Shown: positions 23,706-31,379 of the stretch, one piece after another
How positions within the stretch are numbered: position 1 is the first letter of the stretch
Layout: every line of letters begins with the position of its first letter
Assembly (NCBI RefSeq): GCF_002196855.1
Contig: NZ_NIPW01000031.1
Span: forward strand, 1-32,261
DNA: 32,261 nt
Origin: Haematobacter genomosp. 1
Lineage (GTDB): Bacteria; Pseudomonadota; Alphaproteobacteria; Rhodobacterales; Rhodobacteraceae
Direction of reading: 5' to 3'
Notes under the pieces: model-generated
What the model was told of the DNA's origin: nothing
Database searches by the model: none
The model's input: only the letters and a program-made list of their open reading frames with translations
Translations under genes and position numbers: made by a program

Positions 23706-24662
23706 ATGCAGACACCCGAACGGATCGATGTGGTTGCCGATGTGGGCGGCACGAATACCCGTGTCGCCATCGCCCGGGGCGGCAGGGTCGATGCGGCTAC
23801 CATCCGCCGCTTCGCCAATACCCGGCATGGCTCGCTGGCGGAGGTGTTGCGCCAGTTCGGCGCGGACATGGGCCTGCAGCGTTGCGACAGCGCCTGCGCG
23901 GCCATTGCCGGGCCGGTGCGGGATCATATCGGGCGGCTGACCAATCTCGACTGGTCCGCCGATCCCGACCTGCTCCGCGATGCGACGGGAGCGGCCCGGG
24001 CGGCGGTGTTGAACGATCTCGTGGCGCAGGGCTATGCGCTCGACGCGATACCCGAAGGGGAGATCACCCCGGTCTTTGCCGGGAGCAACGCAGGGCCGGG
24101 TGCCACTCGGCTGGTGATCGGGGTCGGCACCGGTTTCAACGCCGCCGCCGTGCACGAAACCGCCGCGGGACGGGTCGTCCTGCCGTCGGAGGCGGGCCAT
24201 GTCACCCTGCCGGTCCGCACGGAAAAGGCGCTGTCCCTCGTGCGCGCACTGGAGGGCGTGCATGGCTTCGTCGGGGTGGAGGACATCCTCTCCGGGCGCG
24301 GCGTGACGCGGATCGACGCCTGGCTCGGCCATGGCGCGCCGGCCCGCGATACCGCCGCCATCATGGCCGCACTGGAAGCAGGCGAGCCGCGCGCGGTGGA
24401 GGCAGGGCGGATCTTCGTTCGCCTGCTTGGCGCCGTCGCCGGTGATCTGGCGCTGATCCACTTGCCCTTTGGCGGGATCTACCTGATCGGCGGGGTGGCG
24501 CGCGCCTTCCTGCCGTGGTTCGACGCCTTCGGCCTGTCGGACGCCTTCCGGGAGAAGGGGCGCTTCGGCCCCTTCATGGCCGACTTCGGCCTGTCGGTGA
24601 TCGAGGACGACTTCGCAGCCCTCACGGGCTGCGCTGCCTATCTCGCCGCCACCGCGCCCTGA
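23706..24662 (+). CDS. glk: Glucokinase
   Basis: The 318-residue protein is of the bacterial glucokinase family (Glk, ASKHA fold). The phosphate-binding DVGGTNTRVAIA is at 12-23, the sugar site around LTNLDWSAD and VLNDLVAQGYAL with its catalytic Asp, GVGTGFNAAAV and the SEAGHVTLPV segment. It phosphorylates glucose to glucose 6-phosphate with ATP in the cytoplasm. GGAGG is six bases upstream. It is the last gene of the sugar operon and would capture glucose released by the GH63-like enzyme. It converges with phnM with only three bases between the stop codons. Confidence 0.92.
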   Translation: MQTPERIDVVADVGGTNTRVAIARGGRVDAATIRRFANTRHGSLAEVLRQFGADMGLQRCDSACAAIAGPVRDHIGRLTNLDWSADPDLLRDATGAARAAVLNDLVAQGYALDAIPEGEITPVFAGSNAGPGATRLVIGVGTGFNAAAVHETAAGRVVLPSEAGHVTLPVRTEKALSLVRALEGVHGFVGVEDILSGRGVTRIDAWLGHGAPARDTAAIMAALEAGEPRAVEAGRIFVRLLGAVAGDLALIHLPFGGIYLIGGVARAFLPWFDAFGLSDAFREKGRFGPFMADFGLSVIEDDFAALTGCAAYLAATAP

Positions 24663-24665
24663 CCG

Positions 24666-25871
24666 TCAGGACACCGCCGCGACCGCCCTGACCGGCCGCG
24701 CCGCGCGGAAGGCCCCGCTGTCCAGCCGACCGTTGGAATAGACCATCCGCCCGCCGCGCAACGTGGCGACGACATGGCCCAGACCCTCGTCCGTGGCGGC
24801 GATCAGGTCGGCGCGGCGGCCGACGGCGATGGCCCCGCGATCCTTCAGCCCCAGCGCCTCCGCCACGTTTCCGGCGGACAGCCGTGCGGCACCCGCCAGC
24901 CCGTTCGGATCGCTCTTGGCCAGCTCCAGAACGGCGGGCAGCATCGCGGAGGGGTGATAGTCGGAGGCGAGGATATCCAGCAGACCCGCCGCATGCGCCG
25001 CGCGGGCCGAGAGGTTACCCGAATAGCTCTGGCCGCGCAGCGCGTTCGGCGCACCCATCACCGTGGCCAGCCCGCGACTGCGCGCCTCCACCGCCGCTTC
25101 CTCCGTCACCGGGAATTCGCTGATGCAGACGCCAAGCGCGGCCATGATACCGACCTTCGCCACGGTATCGTCATCATGGCTCGCCAGCGCCACGCCATTC
25201 GCGTGACAGGCAGTGGAGATGCGGGAGAGCGTCGCGGCCAGTTCCTCCTCCGGGCGTGTGCGTTCGGCGATGCGTTCGGCCACGGCAGCGGCGGCTTCCT
25301 CCGCCGAGAGTCCCTTTTCCGCCATGGTCCGCTCCACCACGCGCTCGATGTCGCGATACTGGCCCTGCCCCGGCGTATGGTCGGTGAGGGAGATAAGCTC
25401 CACGCTCCCCTCGGAGATCAGTTCATGCACCACGTCGAGCGCCTTGGGAAAGGTGATCTCGAACCGGGCATGAACCCGATGCTCGATGAGCAGATCGCCC
25501 CGCATCCGGCGAAGCGCCCGGATGACCTCCGTCGTGTGGTCATAGCTCCTGAGGTGCCCATAGGTGGAGGCAGGGCTGAAGGACAGCGCGGCGTAGGCGG
25601 TGGTGAAGCCCGAGCCGGCCAGCTTCCTGTCCAGATCGCGGATACCCAGCTCCAGCGGCATGTGGACGGAGGGGCGCGGCTCCACCTCCCGCTCGATCAT
25701 GTCGCCATGCATGTCGATGAAGCCCGGCATGAGCAGAAGCCCGTCGCCCGCAACCGCCGCGCCCGCGACAGGGCCTTCCACGATATCGGCAATCCGGCCG
25801 TCTTCCACACGGACGGAGCCGCTCTCCAGCACGTCATCCGGCAGGATGACCCGGAAATCACTGAGCCACAT
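24666..25871 (-). CDS. phnM: Alpha-D-ribose 1-methylphosphonate 5-triphosphate diphosphatase PhnM
   Basis: The 401-residue amidohydrolase-fold enzyme keeps the metal ligands: His55 and Asp57 in FIDMHGD, a His in EHRVHARFEI, SLTDHTPGQGQY, LASHDDDT and the ILASDYHPSAML Asp segment. PhnM removes pyrophosphate from the ribose 1-phosphonate 5-triphosphate made by PhnI and partners, giving the substrate of PhnJ. It is the last gene of the operon and overlaps phnL by 14 bases. The N-terminal third (EREVEPRPSVHMP...) differs noticeably from E. coli PhnM, in line with a divergent C-P lyase cluster. Confidence 0.9.
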   Translation of the reverse strand: MWLSDFRVILPDDVLESGSVRVEDGRIADIVEGPVAGAAVAGDGLLLMPGFIDMHGDMIEREVEPRPSVHMPLELGIRDLDRKLAGSGFTTAYAALSFSPASTYGHLRSYDHTTEVIRALRRMRGDLLIEHRVHARFEITFPKALDVVHELISEGSVELISLTDHTPGQGQYRDIERVVERTMAEKGLSAEEAAAAVAERIAERTRPEEELAATLSRISTACHANGVALASHDDDTVAKVGIMAALGVCISEFPVTEEAAVEARSRGLATVMGAPNALRGQSYSGNLSARAAHAAGLLDILASDYHPSAMLPAVLELAKSDPNGLAGAARLSAGNVAEALGLKDRGAIAVGRRADLIAATDEGLGHVVATLRGGRMVYSNGRLDSGAFRAARPVRAVAAVS

Positions 25872-26574
25872 GTTCCAACTCCTTCGTGGACAGGTCGAGT
25901 TCTGCGTCGATCAGCCCGGCCACATCGCCGGGATGGTGAAAGACGCCGATCATCGCGACGCCCTCGGTTTTCAGTTGCCGCAACCGGCGCACCAGCGCCC
26001 CTCGCGCGCCCGCGTCGAGCGAGGCCGTCGGCTCGTCGAGCATCAGGAGCCGCTGCGGCAGGATGAGCGCGCGGGCGAGGTTCACCTTCTGCTGCTCCCC
26101 GCCCGAGAAGGTGGACGGATAGGCCGCCCAAAGCTCGCGCTTCACCCCGAACTCCGCCAGGGCCGCACGCGCGGCTTCCAGCGCCTCGGCAGCGGGGCGC
26201 CCGGCGAGGCGCAGCGGTTCGGCCACGATATCCTCCGCCGCGACACGGGGGCGGGCGATGAGAAACTGGGTGACGAACCCGATCTCCCGCCGCCGGAGCA
26301 GCGCCACATCGACATCCGCCGCAGTGGCAAGGTCGATCCTCCCCTCCGCAGTGTTGAGCCAGATATGGCCGCCCTTCGGCAGATAGGTCCGGTAGAGCGT
26401 CCGCAGCAGCGTGGACTTGCCCGCGCCGTTGTGCCCGCTGAGCAGCAGGAACTGACCGGGATGCAGACGGAAGCTCACCCCCTCGAATGCCGGGAGGCGC
26501 TGGTGGAGATGGTGCATGTCGAAATGCTTGGCGAGCCCTTCGACTTCGAGCACGGGGAGGGAGCGGTGCATCAT
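25858..26574 (-). CDS. phnL: C-P lyase operon ATPase PhnL
   Basis: The 238-residue ABC-type ATPase has Walker A SGHNGAGKST, signature FSGGEQQKVNLARAL and Walker B LLMLDEPTASLD. The sequence around the P-loop (HNGAGKSTLLRTLYRTYLPKGG) is the PhnL pattern. PhnL works with PhnK in phosphonate breakdown; it is not a transporter subunit in the usual sense. GAGG lies just upstream of two adjacent ATGs (26574 and 26571); I take the first. Seven bases separate it from phnK, and its end overlaps phnM by 14 bases. Confidence 0.93.
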   Translation of the reverse strand: MMHRSLPVLEVEGLAKHFDMHHLHQRLPAFEGVSFRLHPGQFLLLSGHNGAGKSTLLRTLYRTYLPKGGHIWLNTAEGRIDLATAADVDVALLRRREIGFVTQFLIARPRVAAEDIVAEPLRLAGRPAAEALEAARAALAEFGVKRELWAAYPSTFSGGEQQKVNLARALILPQRLLMLDEPTASLDAGARGALVRRLRQLKTEGVAMIGVFHHPGDVAGLIDAELDLSTKELEHVAQ

Positions 26575-26581
26575 GGTCACC

Positions 26582-27394
26582 TCACAGTTTGGCATGAACG
26601 AGGGACTGGGTGTAGTCATGCTGCGGGTCCTGAAAAATCTGGTCGGCAAGTCCCTGCTCGACCACGCGTCCCCGGCGCATCACCATCACCCGGTCCGCCA
26701 TGGTGCGGATGACGCCCAGATCGTGGCTGACCAGCACCATGGTGATCGACCGGTCGCGTTGCAGCCGTTTCAGCGTGTCCAGCACCAGCGCCTGCACCGA
26801 GACATCAAGCCCGGTGGTCGGTTCGTCCAGCAGCAGCAGCGCGGGTTCCAGAGCGATAGCCTTGGCAAGCTGAACCCGTTGCTGCATCCCGCCCGACAGC
26901 TCGATCGGGCGCGCATCCATCCGCTCCAGCGGAAATTCGGATGCCGCCAGCGCCTCCTTCGCCTTTTCGCGCAGCGTGGCGAAGCGACGCTCCCCCGCGA
27001 TCAGCAGCCGCTCGGCGACATTGCCGGAGGAGGAGTTGCGCATCAGAAGCCCCAGATGCGGGTTCTGATAAACGATCCCCACATGGCGCGCGCAGAGCAT
27101 CCGCCGCGCATAACGGTCGAGGTCGAAGAGGTTGCCCTCCGCCCCCGGAATCGCCAGCCTGTAGTCACCGGTGTCGGGCGTGTCCTCAAGGTTCATCATG
27201 CGGAGCAGCGTGGATTTTCCCGACCCGCTCTCGCCGACGATGCCCAGAACCTCGCCGGGATAGACCGTCACATCCACATCGTCGAGCGCCGTCACCCTGC
27301 CGAAGCGGCGGGAAATGCCGGTCATTGTCATGATCGGCGGCGTCGTCATCAGGCGCGGCGCGGCGCGGCCCGTTCCTTCAGCAATCCGGGTCAT
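26582..27394 (-). CDS. phnK: C-P lyase operon ATPase PhnK
   Basis: The 270-residue ATPase shows Walker A GESGSGKST, signature LSGGMQQRVQLAKAI, Walker B LLLLDEPTTGLDVSVQ and VSHDLGV. The segment YPGEVLGIVGESGSGKSTLLRMMNL and the long insertion before LSGGMQQR match PhnK, which docks on the PhnGHIJ core in E. coli. The ATG at 27394 overlaps the phnJ stop by four bases (ATGA); a later ATG at 27349 would give an N-terminus closer to E. coli PhnK but has no ribosome site. All ATPase motifs look intact. Confidence 0.92.
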   Translation of the reverse strand: MTRIAEGTGRAAPRLMTTPPIMTMTGISRRFGRVTALDDVDVTVYPGEVLGIVGESGSGKSTLLRMMNLEDTPDTGDYRLAIPGAEGNLFDLDRYARRMLCARHVGIVYQNPHLGLLMRNSSSGNVAERLLIAGERRFATLREKAKEALAASEFPLERMDARPIELSGGMQQRVQLAKAIALEPALLLLDEPTTGLDVSVQALVLDTLKRLQRDRSITMVLVSHDLGVIRTMADRVMVMRRGRVVEQGLADQIFQDPQHDYTQSLVHAKL

Positions 27395-28305
27395 TTCATC
27401 ACCCCGTTCACATACCATGTTTCTCCGGGGGCGACGCCCTCGCCCTCCGCCGCCCGGATGTGTTTGACGGCATATCCCGAGTCCGACAGCTCATGGATCG
27501 AGCCGCCGTCGGCCTGCGGAATTTCGTTCATGAAGAAGCCTTTGACGCCCGTGCGCCCGCAGGTGAGCCCGGCGTGATCCTCCACCCGGTAGGGCACGTC
27601 GGAAAACGCCAGCGGTTCCACCGGCGTAAACGGCGGCACGGCGAAGATGCGTTTTTCCCGCCCCGCCGACAGCAGCGTCAGATGCTGCGCCATGTTGAGC
27701 TTCGGCACGTCCCAGCGCGGGATTGGCGACGGCGTCATCACGTGCCGCCCGTTGACCAGCGCCGGGTATGAGGCACCCTGCATGATCCGCCCGGACCGCA
27801 CGATCTGCTCATAGAGCACCAGCCAGAGCCGCCCGTAATCGGCATCGGCATGCATCTGCCGCGCCACGGAGATGTTCGGCTCCACCGGGCGGAGCGGCTC
27901 CGGGTTCGGCACCTGGAGGACGAGCACCTGATCCTCGCGCATCACCTCCTCCGGGATGCGGTGGCGGGATTGCAGGATCGTGGCCTCCGCCGTGTCCTCC
28001 GTGCCCTGCGCACCCGCCACGCGGGCGACGAACTGGCGGATGGAAACGGCATTCACGCTGTCATCCGCGCCCTGATCGATCACCTTCACCACGGAGGCGG
28101 GGTTCACGAGCGTCAGCGTCACCTGAAGCCCGCCCGTGCCCCAGCCGCGCGCCATAGGCACTTCGCGGCTCGCATAGGGGATCTGGCAGCCGGGCACGGC
28201 GATGGCCTTCAGCATGGCGCGGCGCATCTCGCGCTTGGCGGAAGGGTCGAGGAAGCCGTAGCTCATCGCCTCCCAAGGGCGGGTAAGGTCGCTCAGGGCG
28301 GTCAT
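27391..28305 (-). CDS. phnJ: C-P lyase subunit PhnJ, variant lacking most radical-SAM cysteines
   Basis: The 304-residue product aligns with PhnJ along its length: LKAIAVPGCQIPY (Gly39 = E. coli Gly32), GWGTGGLQVT, VIDQGADDSVNAVSIR, RHRIPE, PSPIPRWDVPK and GREKRIFAVPPFTPVEPL. E. coli PhnJ uses Cys241, Cys244 and Cys266 for an iron-sulfur cluster and Cys272 for a thiyl radical when it breaks the C-P bond. Here the C-terminal segment reads HAGLTCGRTGV and ELSDSGYAVKH: only Cys249 (the 244 equivalent) remains, and the others are Gly246, Leu273 and Ala279. The only other cysteine is Cys40, next to Gly39. Reading frame and neighbours are intact, so this is not a frameshift. It either acts differently or is no longer a lyase. 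The C-terminus extends about 20 residues beyond the motif region. Confidence 0.9.
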   Translation of the reverse strand: MTALSDLTRPWEAMSYGFLDPSAKREMRRAMLKAIAVPGCQIPYASREVPMARGWGTGGLQVTLTLVNPASVVKVIDQGADDSVNAVSIRQFVARVAGAQGTEDTAEATILQSRHRIPEEVMREDQVLVLQVPNPEPLRPVEPNISVARQMHADADYGRLWLVLYEQIVRSGRIMQGASYPALVNGRHVMTPSPIPRWDVPKLNMAQHLTLLSAGREKRIFAVPPFTPVEPLAFSDVPYRVEDHAGLTCGRTGVKGFFMNEIPQADGGSIHELSDSGYAVKHIRAAEGEGVAPGETWYVNGVMK

Positions 28306-29405
28306 GGGGTCGGCTCCTCGATTTTCTCCTCGGCCGGGCTGGCGTGCGGATCGGCTTCAGGGACAGTCGCCGCCTTCAGCGCCCGTGCGTCGCGCATTGC
28401 GTCGAGCGAGGACTGGAAGGTCACGTAGTGCGGCAGCTTGAAGTGGATGCAGAAGCCGGAGGCTTCCACTGGCTCGGTGTGGTAAAGGAAGAACTCCTCC
28501 TCCGTCGGTGATCCCTTTGCCGCGCCCGGCGCGTTCAGGTCGAGCGTCGCGGCCGAGATCACCTTCACCTCGTTCCAGCCCAGCGTGGCGGAGAAACCCA
28601 GCCGGATCTGGCTGGACGTGTCCTTTGCCGCGACCTCCGCCTGCGAGACCCTGACACGTCCTGCCGCGAATATCGTTCCGCGCGGATGGCGCACGCGCAG
28701 TTCCGCCTCCGCCAGCCGCAGCTCATTCACCGTCGGGTGAGCATTGCCGTAGCCCCGCATGGCCGAATAGCCCAGTGCCAGAACGCCGCCAGTGTCAGCT
28801 CTTGCAAGGCTTTGGAGCGTATGCGCGCGTTTTGCCGGGAAAAGGAGCGGCTCCCGCGTGAGATCTGGAATATTTTCCGGCGCCACATTTTCGCGCGGCG
28901 GGTCGGCCACGAGGCCCTCGGCCTTTTGCCAGGCGGCAAGCGAGGGCTGAAATGCCGGAGCAGGCATCGCCGCGCGCTCCACCGGCTCTGGCACCAGCGG
29001 CGCGCCTTCCAGAACACCCGTCGCCAGAAGGCGGTGGGCGTAGTCCAGCGTCGGGCCGAGGATCTGACCGCCCGGAATGTCCTTGAAGGCCGCGGAAATG
29101 CGGCGGTGCGTGAACAGCGCCTCCTGTATCACCGGCTCCGCCACCATCAGCCGGGGCTGGGTCGTGCGCCACGCGCGGAGCAGAAGCACCGTCTCGTAAA
29201 GATCGCCGCCCGTCTGGGAGAGCGCGAGCGCGGCCAGTTCCGGCTCATAGAGCGAGGCCTCGCCCATCACCCGGTCCACGAGCCAGGGCAGCGCCGCGGC
29301 GACAGCGGCGACACGGCTCTGGTCGATGGTGCCCAGCCCCTCCCGGTAAAGCCGCTCCGCCTGCGCGATGGCGCGTTCTCCGCCGCGCGTTGCAACATAA
29401 GCCAT
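28302..29405 (-). CDS. phnI: C-P lyase core subunit PhnI
   Basis: The 367-residue protein matches PhnI: AYVATRGGERAI at the N-terminus, DRVMGEASLYEPELAALALSQ, RRISAAFKDIPGGQILGPTLDYAHRLL, and ASGFCIHFKLPHYVTFQ near the C-terminus. PhnI is the nucleosidase that, with PhnGHL, attaches phosphonate to ribose 5-triphosphate. His321 and His326 in HFKLPH correspond to the E. coli PhnI histidines (328, 333) at the PhnI-PhnJ metal site; they are kept although PhnJ has lost its cysteines. The ATG at 29405 shares a base with the phnH stop (TGATG), and the end overlaps phnJ by four bases. Confidence 0.93.
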   Translation of the reverse strand: MAYVATRGGERAIAQAERLYREGLGTIDQSRVAAVAAALPWLVDRVMGEASLYEPELAALALSQTGGDLYETVLLLRAWRTTQPRLMVAEPVIQEALFTHRRISAAFKDIPGGQILGPTLDYAHRLLATGVLEGAPLVPEPVERAAMPAPAFQPSLAAWQKAEGLVADPPRENVAPENIPDLTREPLLFPAKRAHTLQSLARADTGGVLALGYSAMRGYGNAHPTVNELRLAEAELRVRHPRGTIFAAGRVRVSQAEVAAKDTSSQIRLGFSATLGWNEVKVISAATLDLNAPGAAKGSPTEEEFFLYHTEPVEASGFCIHFKLPHYVTFQSSLDAMRDARALKAATVPEADPHASPAEEKIEEPTP

Positions 29406-29932
29406 CAGAGCACCTCGATGCGGGTGGAGCGGGGCAGACCGATGATCCGGTCTCCGTCCACGAGGAACAGGTCGAAGCCGAGCGGGTAGGCCACGCGCTC
29501 GGCACGTATGTCCCAAAGCTCCGGCGGCAGAGCCGCGGCAATGGTGACAGAACCGTCGATCCCCGGACCGGCGAGTCGCAGACGGGGCCCGCGCTCCAGC
29601 GGCGCGGCGACGACCAGCGTCGCCCCCGCTTCAGGGTGGATCGCGGAGCCGGTCCGAGCCTGCCGGAACGCCGCCTCCGCGCCGCTGGCAAGAAACAGGT
29701 AATCGGCAGTGTTCAGACGGGCAGGCCGCGCACCCGTGCGGTCGATGAGGCGCTGAAGCCCCTCGTCATCCGTGAAGGCCGTGACCTCCAGATCCACGAG
29801 CGCCTGCGCCACCGGGGCGAGCCCCGGCTCCGGCAGCCGCCGCTCCACGCCCGGGCGGGACAGCGCCCACATCAGCGCCTCGAACGTGGCATTGTCACGG
29901 GTTTCGTCGATATTCGGCAGGGGAGCAGCCAT
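29405..29932 (-). CDS. phnH: C-P lyase core subunit PhnH
   Basis: The 175-residue protein matches PhnH at ATFEALMWALSRPG near the N-terminus and at GATLVVAAPLERGPRLRLAGPGI, AYPLGFDLFLVDGDRIIGLPRSTRIEV at the end. PhnH is a structural subunit of the PhnGHIJ core complex needed for phosphonate transfer to ATP-derived ribose. It is somewhat shorter than E. coli PhnH (about 194 residues). One-base overlaps (TGATG) with phnG and phnI couple translation of the three genes. Confidence 0.9.
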   Translation of the reverse strand: MAAPLPNIDETRDNATFEALMWALSRPGVERRLPEPGLAPVAQALVDLEVTAFTDDEGLQRLIDRTGARPARLNTADYLFLASGAEAAFRQARTGSAIHPEAGATLVVAAPLERGPRLRLAGPGIDGSVTIAAALPPELWDIRAERVAYPLGFDLFLVDGDRIIGLPRSTRIEVL

Positions 29933-30384
29933 CAGAACGTCTCCATCTCGACGCGAGTCGCCTCAACGGCGCGGAGGGTGTCACGGTCCCCGGCGGCCTG
30001 ACGCGCGGCCTCAGCTGTCACGAAACGCTCGATCTCCGGCCGGCCGACGTCTTCGGCATATGCGGCATCCGTCAGCGCCATCGCCATCGCCCGCTCCAGA
30101 TCGCGGCCGATCACCATGCCATAGCCCTCGGTCCCGGAGGTGAGGCGCAGATGGGCTTCCGCCACCAGAACCTCGCCCAGGTGGAAATCCGTCCCCTTCA
30201 CCGTGTCGCGCATCGGCAGCATGACGAGGCCGGTGCGGCTCGCCAGCACTTCCACCTCCCCCAGCCGGGGAAGCAGCCCCTCCGCCAGCGCCTTCAGCGC
30301 CGCGGCATCGGCCCGCGCCAGTGTAGCGAGCAGGCGCGCATGATCGTCTCCCCCCGCGGGGGGGAGGCTGTTCTGGTCGAACAT
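29932..30384 (-). CDS. phnG: C-P lyase core subunit PhnG
   Basis: The 150-residue protein matches PhnG: RLLATLARADAAALKAL, RTGLVMLPMRDTVKGTDFHLGEVLVAEAHLRL and GYGMVIGRDLERAMAMALTDAA. PhnG is a small core subunit of the C-P lyase complex. The start at 30384 follows AGAGGA; the longer frame lacks a ribosome site and would run into phnF. It begins 22 bp after the phnF stop and overlaps phnH by one base. Confidence 0.92.
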   Translation of the reverse strand: MFDQNSLPPAGGDDHARLLATLARADAAALKALAEGLLPRLGEVEVLASRTGLVMLPMRDTVKGTDFHLGEVLVAEAHLRLTSGTEGYGMVIGRDLERAMAMALTDAAYAEDVGRPEIERFVTAEAARQAAGDRDTLRAVEATRVEMETF

Positions 30385-30406
30385 CTTGTCCTCTTTCTGT
30401 TGCCGG

Positions 30407-31153
30407 TCAGAACCGGCTGTCGTCAGGCCGTTCCGCGCCCGGCGGATCGGTGTCGAAGGTGAACTGCACCCGCTCCGCCGACCAGACCGCTTCGGAATGG
30501 CCGATCGGTTGGCCTGCCTCGTCCACGTCGGTCTTCTGCACGACAAGGACGGGCAGCAACGGATGCTGGGCAAGCAGGCGCGCTTCCTCCTCCTCCGCCC
30601 GGCGGGCGAAGATGGTGGTGGAGCGCCGGAAATAGTCGGTCACGCCATGAGCGGCATAGATGTCGCTGACGGCCTGCCCCGCCGCGCGGCGCTCTGCGAA
30701 ATCAGGAAACCGCGCGGCGCAGCACCAGGAGAGGCCGAGGCTGATCGGCACGTCATCGGCCAGCCCCCGGTTCAGCAGCCGGTGAACGGCAGCACCCTCC
30801 TCCAGCGCCAGCGCACGGGCGATCCGGGCGGGCGCAGGCACGATTTCCGCCGAAATCTGATCGCCCCCGGGCGCCAGACCCTGCTCCTGAAGGTTCTGGC
30901 GGAAGCGGGTCCTGCGGCCGATGTGATAGTTGATGAGCGGGGCCGATTCCACGAAAGTTCCCCGCCCCTGCTCCACCCGCAGCTTGCCCTCCACCGCAAG
31001 GGCGGCGACAGCGCGGCGGATTGAATGCCGGCCCGCGCCGAAAAGCTGGCACAGTTCGGGCTCTGTCGGCAGCCTGTCGCCGGGCGAAAAGCTGCCCGAG
31101 GCGATCTCCTCCGAAATCCTGTCCCGGATCATCTGCCAGTTCTCGCGCCCCAT
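30407..31153 (-). CDS. phnF: GntR-family phosphonate regulator PhnF
   Basis: The 248-residue protein has a GntR winged helix at residues 5-75 (FSPGDRLPTEPELCQLFGAGRHSIRRAVAALAVEGKLRVEQGRGTF in overlapping parts) and a UTRA ligand domain after it, as in PhnF of C-P lyase operons. GGAGG lies six bases before the ATG at 31153. As first gene of the leftward operon it probably represses it, and a palindrome next to its start is a likely operator. The effector is unknown. It is divergent from phnN. Confidence 0.9.
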   Translation of the reverse strand: MGRENWQMIRDRISEEIASGSFSPGDRLPTEPELCQLFGAGRHSIRRAVAALAVEGKLRVEQGRGTFVESAPLINYHIGRRTRFRQNLQEQGLAPGGDQISAEIVPAPARIARALALEEGAAVHRLLNRGLADDVPISLGLSWCCAARFPDFAERRAAGQAVSDIYAAHGVTDYFRRSTTIFARRAEEEEARLLAQHPLLPVLVVQKTDVDEAGQPIGHSEAVWSAERVQFTFDTDPPGAERPDDSRF

Positions 31154-31167
31154 GTGAGCCTCCGAGT

Positions 31168-31209
31168 CATTCGAATGAATTATGAATAGCTGCAGACTAT
31201 GACGGCAAG
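31168..31209 (-). promoter_or_regulatory. Candidate phnF promoter and operator
   Basis: On the minus strand TTGCCG (31204-31209) and CATAAT (31180-31185) are 18 bases apart and could form a housekeeping promoter. The perfect 12-bp palindrome TCATTCGAATGA (31168-31179) lies directly at the predicted transcription start, a good position for a GntR repressor such as PhnF. Palindrome is seen; function is inferred. Confidence 0.5.
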
Positions 31210-31261
31210 ATGAAATACAAAGACCTCGCGGAAAAAATTCCACGGCTCTGCAAATATTTGT

Positions 31262-31301
31262 ATGTCTTTGAAATGTCGTCAAATATTCACGAAATTATTA
31301 T
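31262..31301 (+). promoter_or_regulatory. Possible Pho box and -10 for phnN
   Basis: ATGTCTT (31262-31268) and ATGTCGT (31273-31279) are 7-base near-repeats with an 11-base period and a 4-base spacer, the geometry of a PhoB box (two CTGTCAT-like halves). A TATTAT at 31296-31301 could be the -10 of phnN. Each half matches the consensus at only five of seven bases. Confidence 0.35.
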
Positions 31302-31379
31302 TGCAGAATGCCGCGAGTGCGCCGTAACCGTTTGACACCCCTCGCCGGCGAACGACCGCGAAGGGGTCAGGAGGATAAG

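Noticed and set aside
24658-24670. CCTGACCGTCAGG dyad at the glk-phnM junction as bidirectional terminator
   Set aside because: The arms are only six bases with a one-base centre and no T-run, and it is made largely of the two stop codons.
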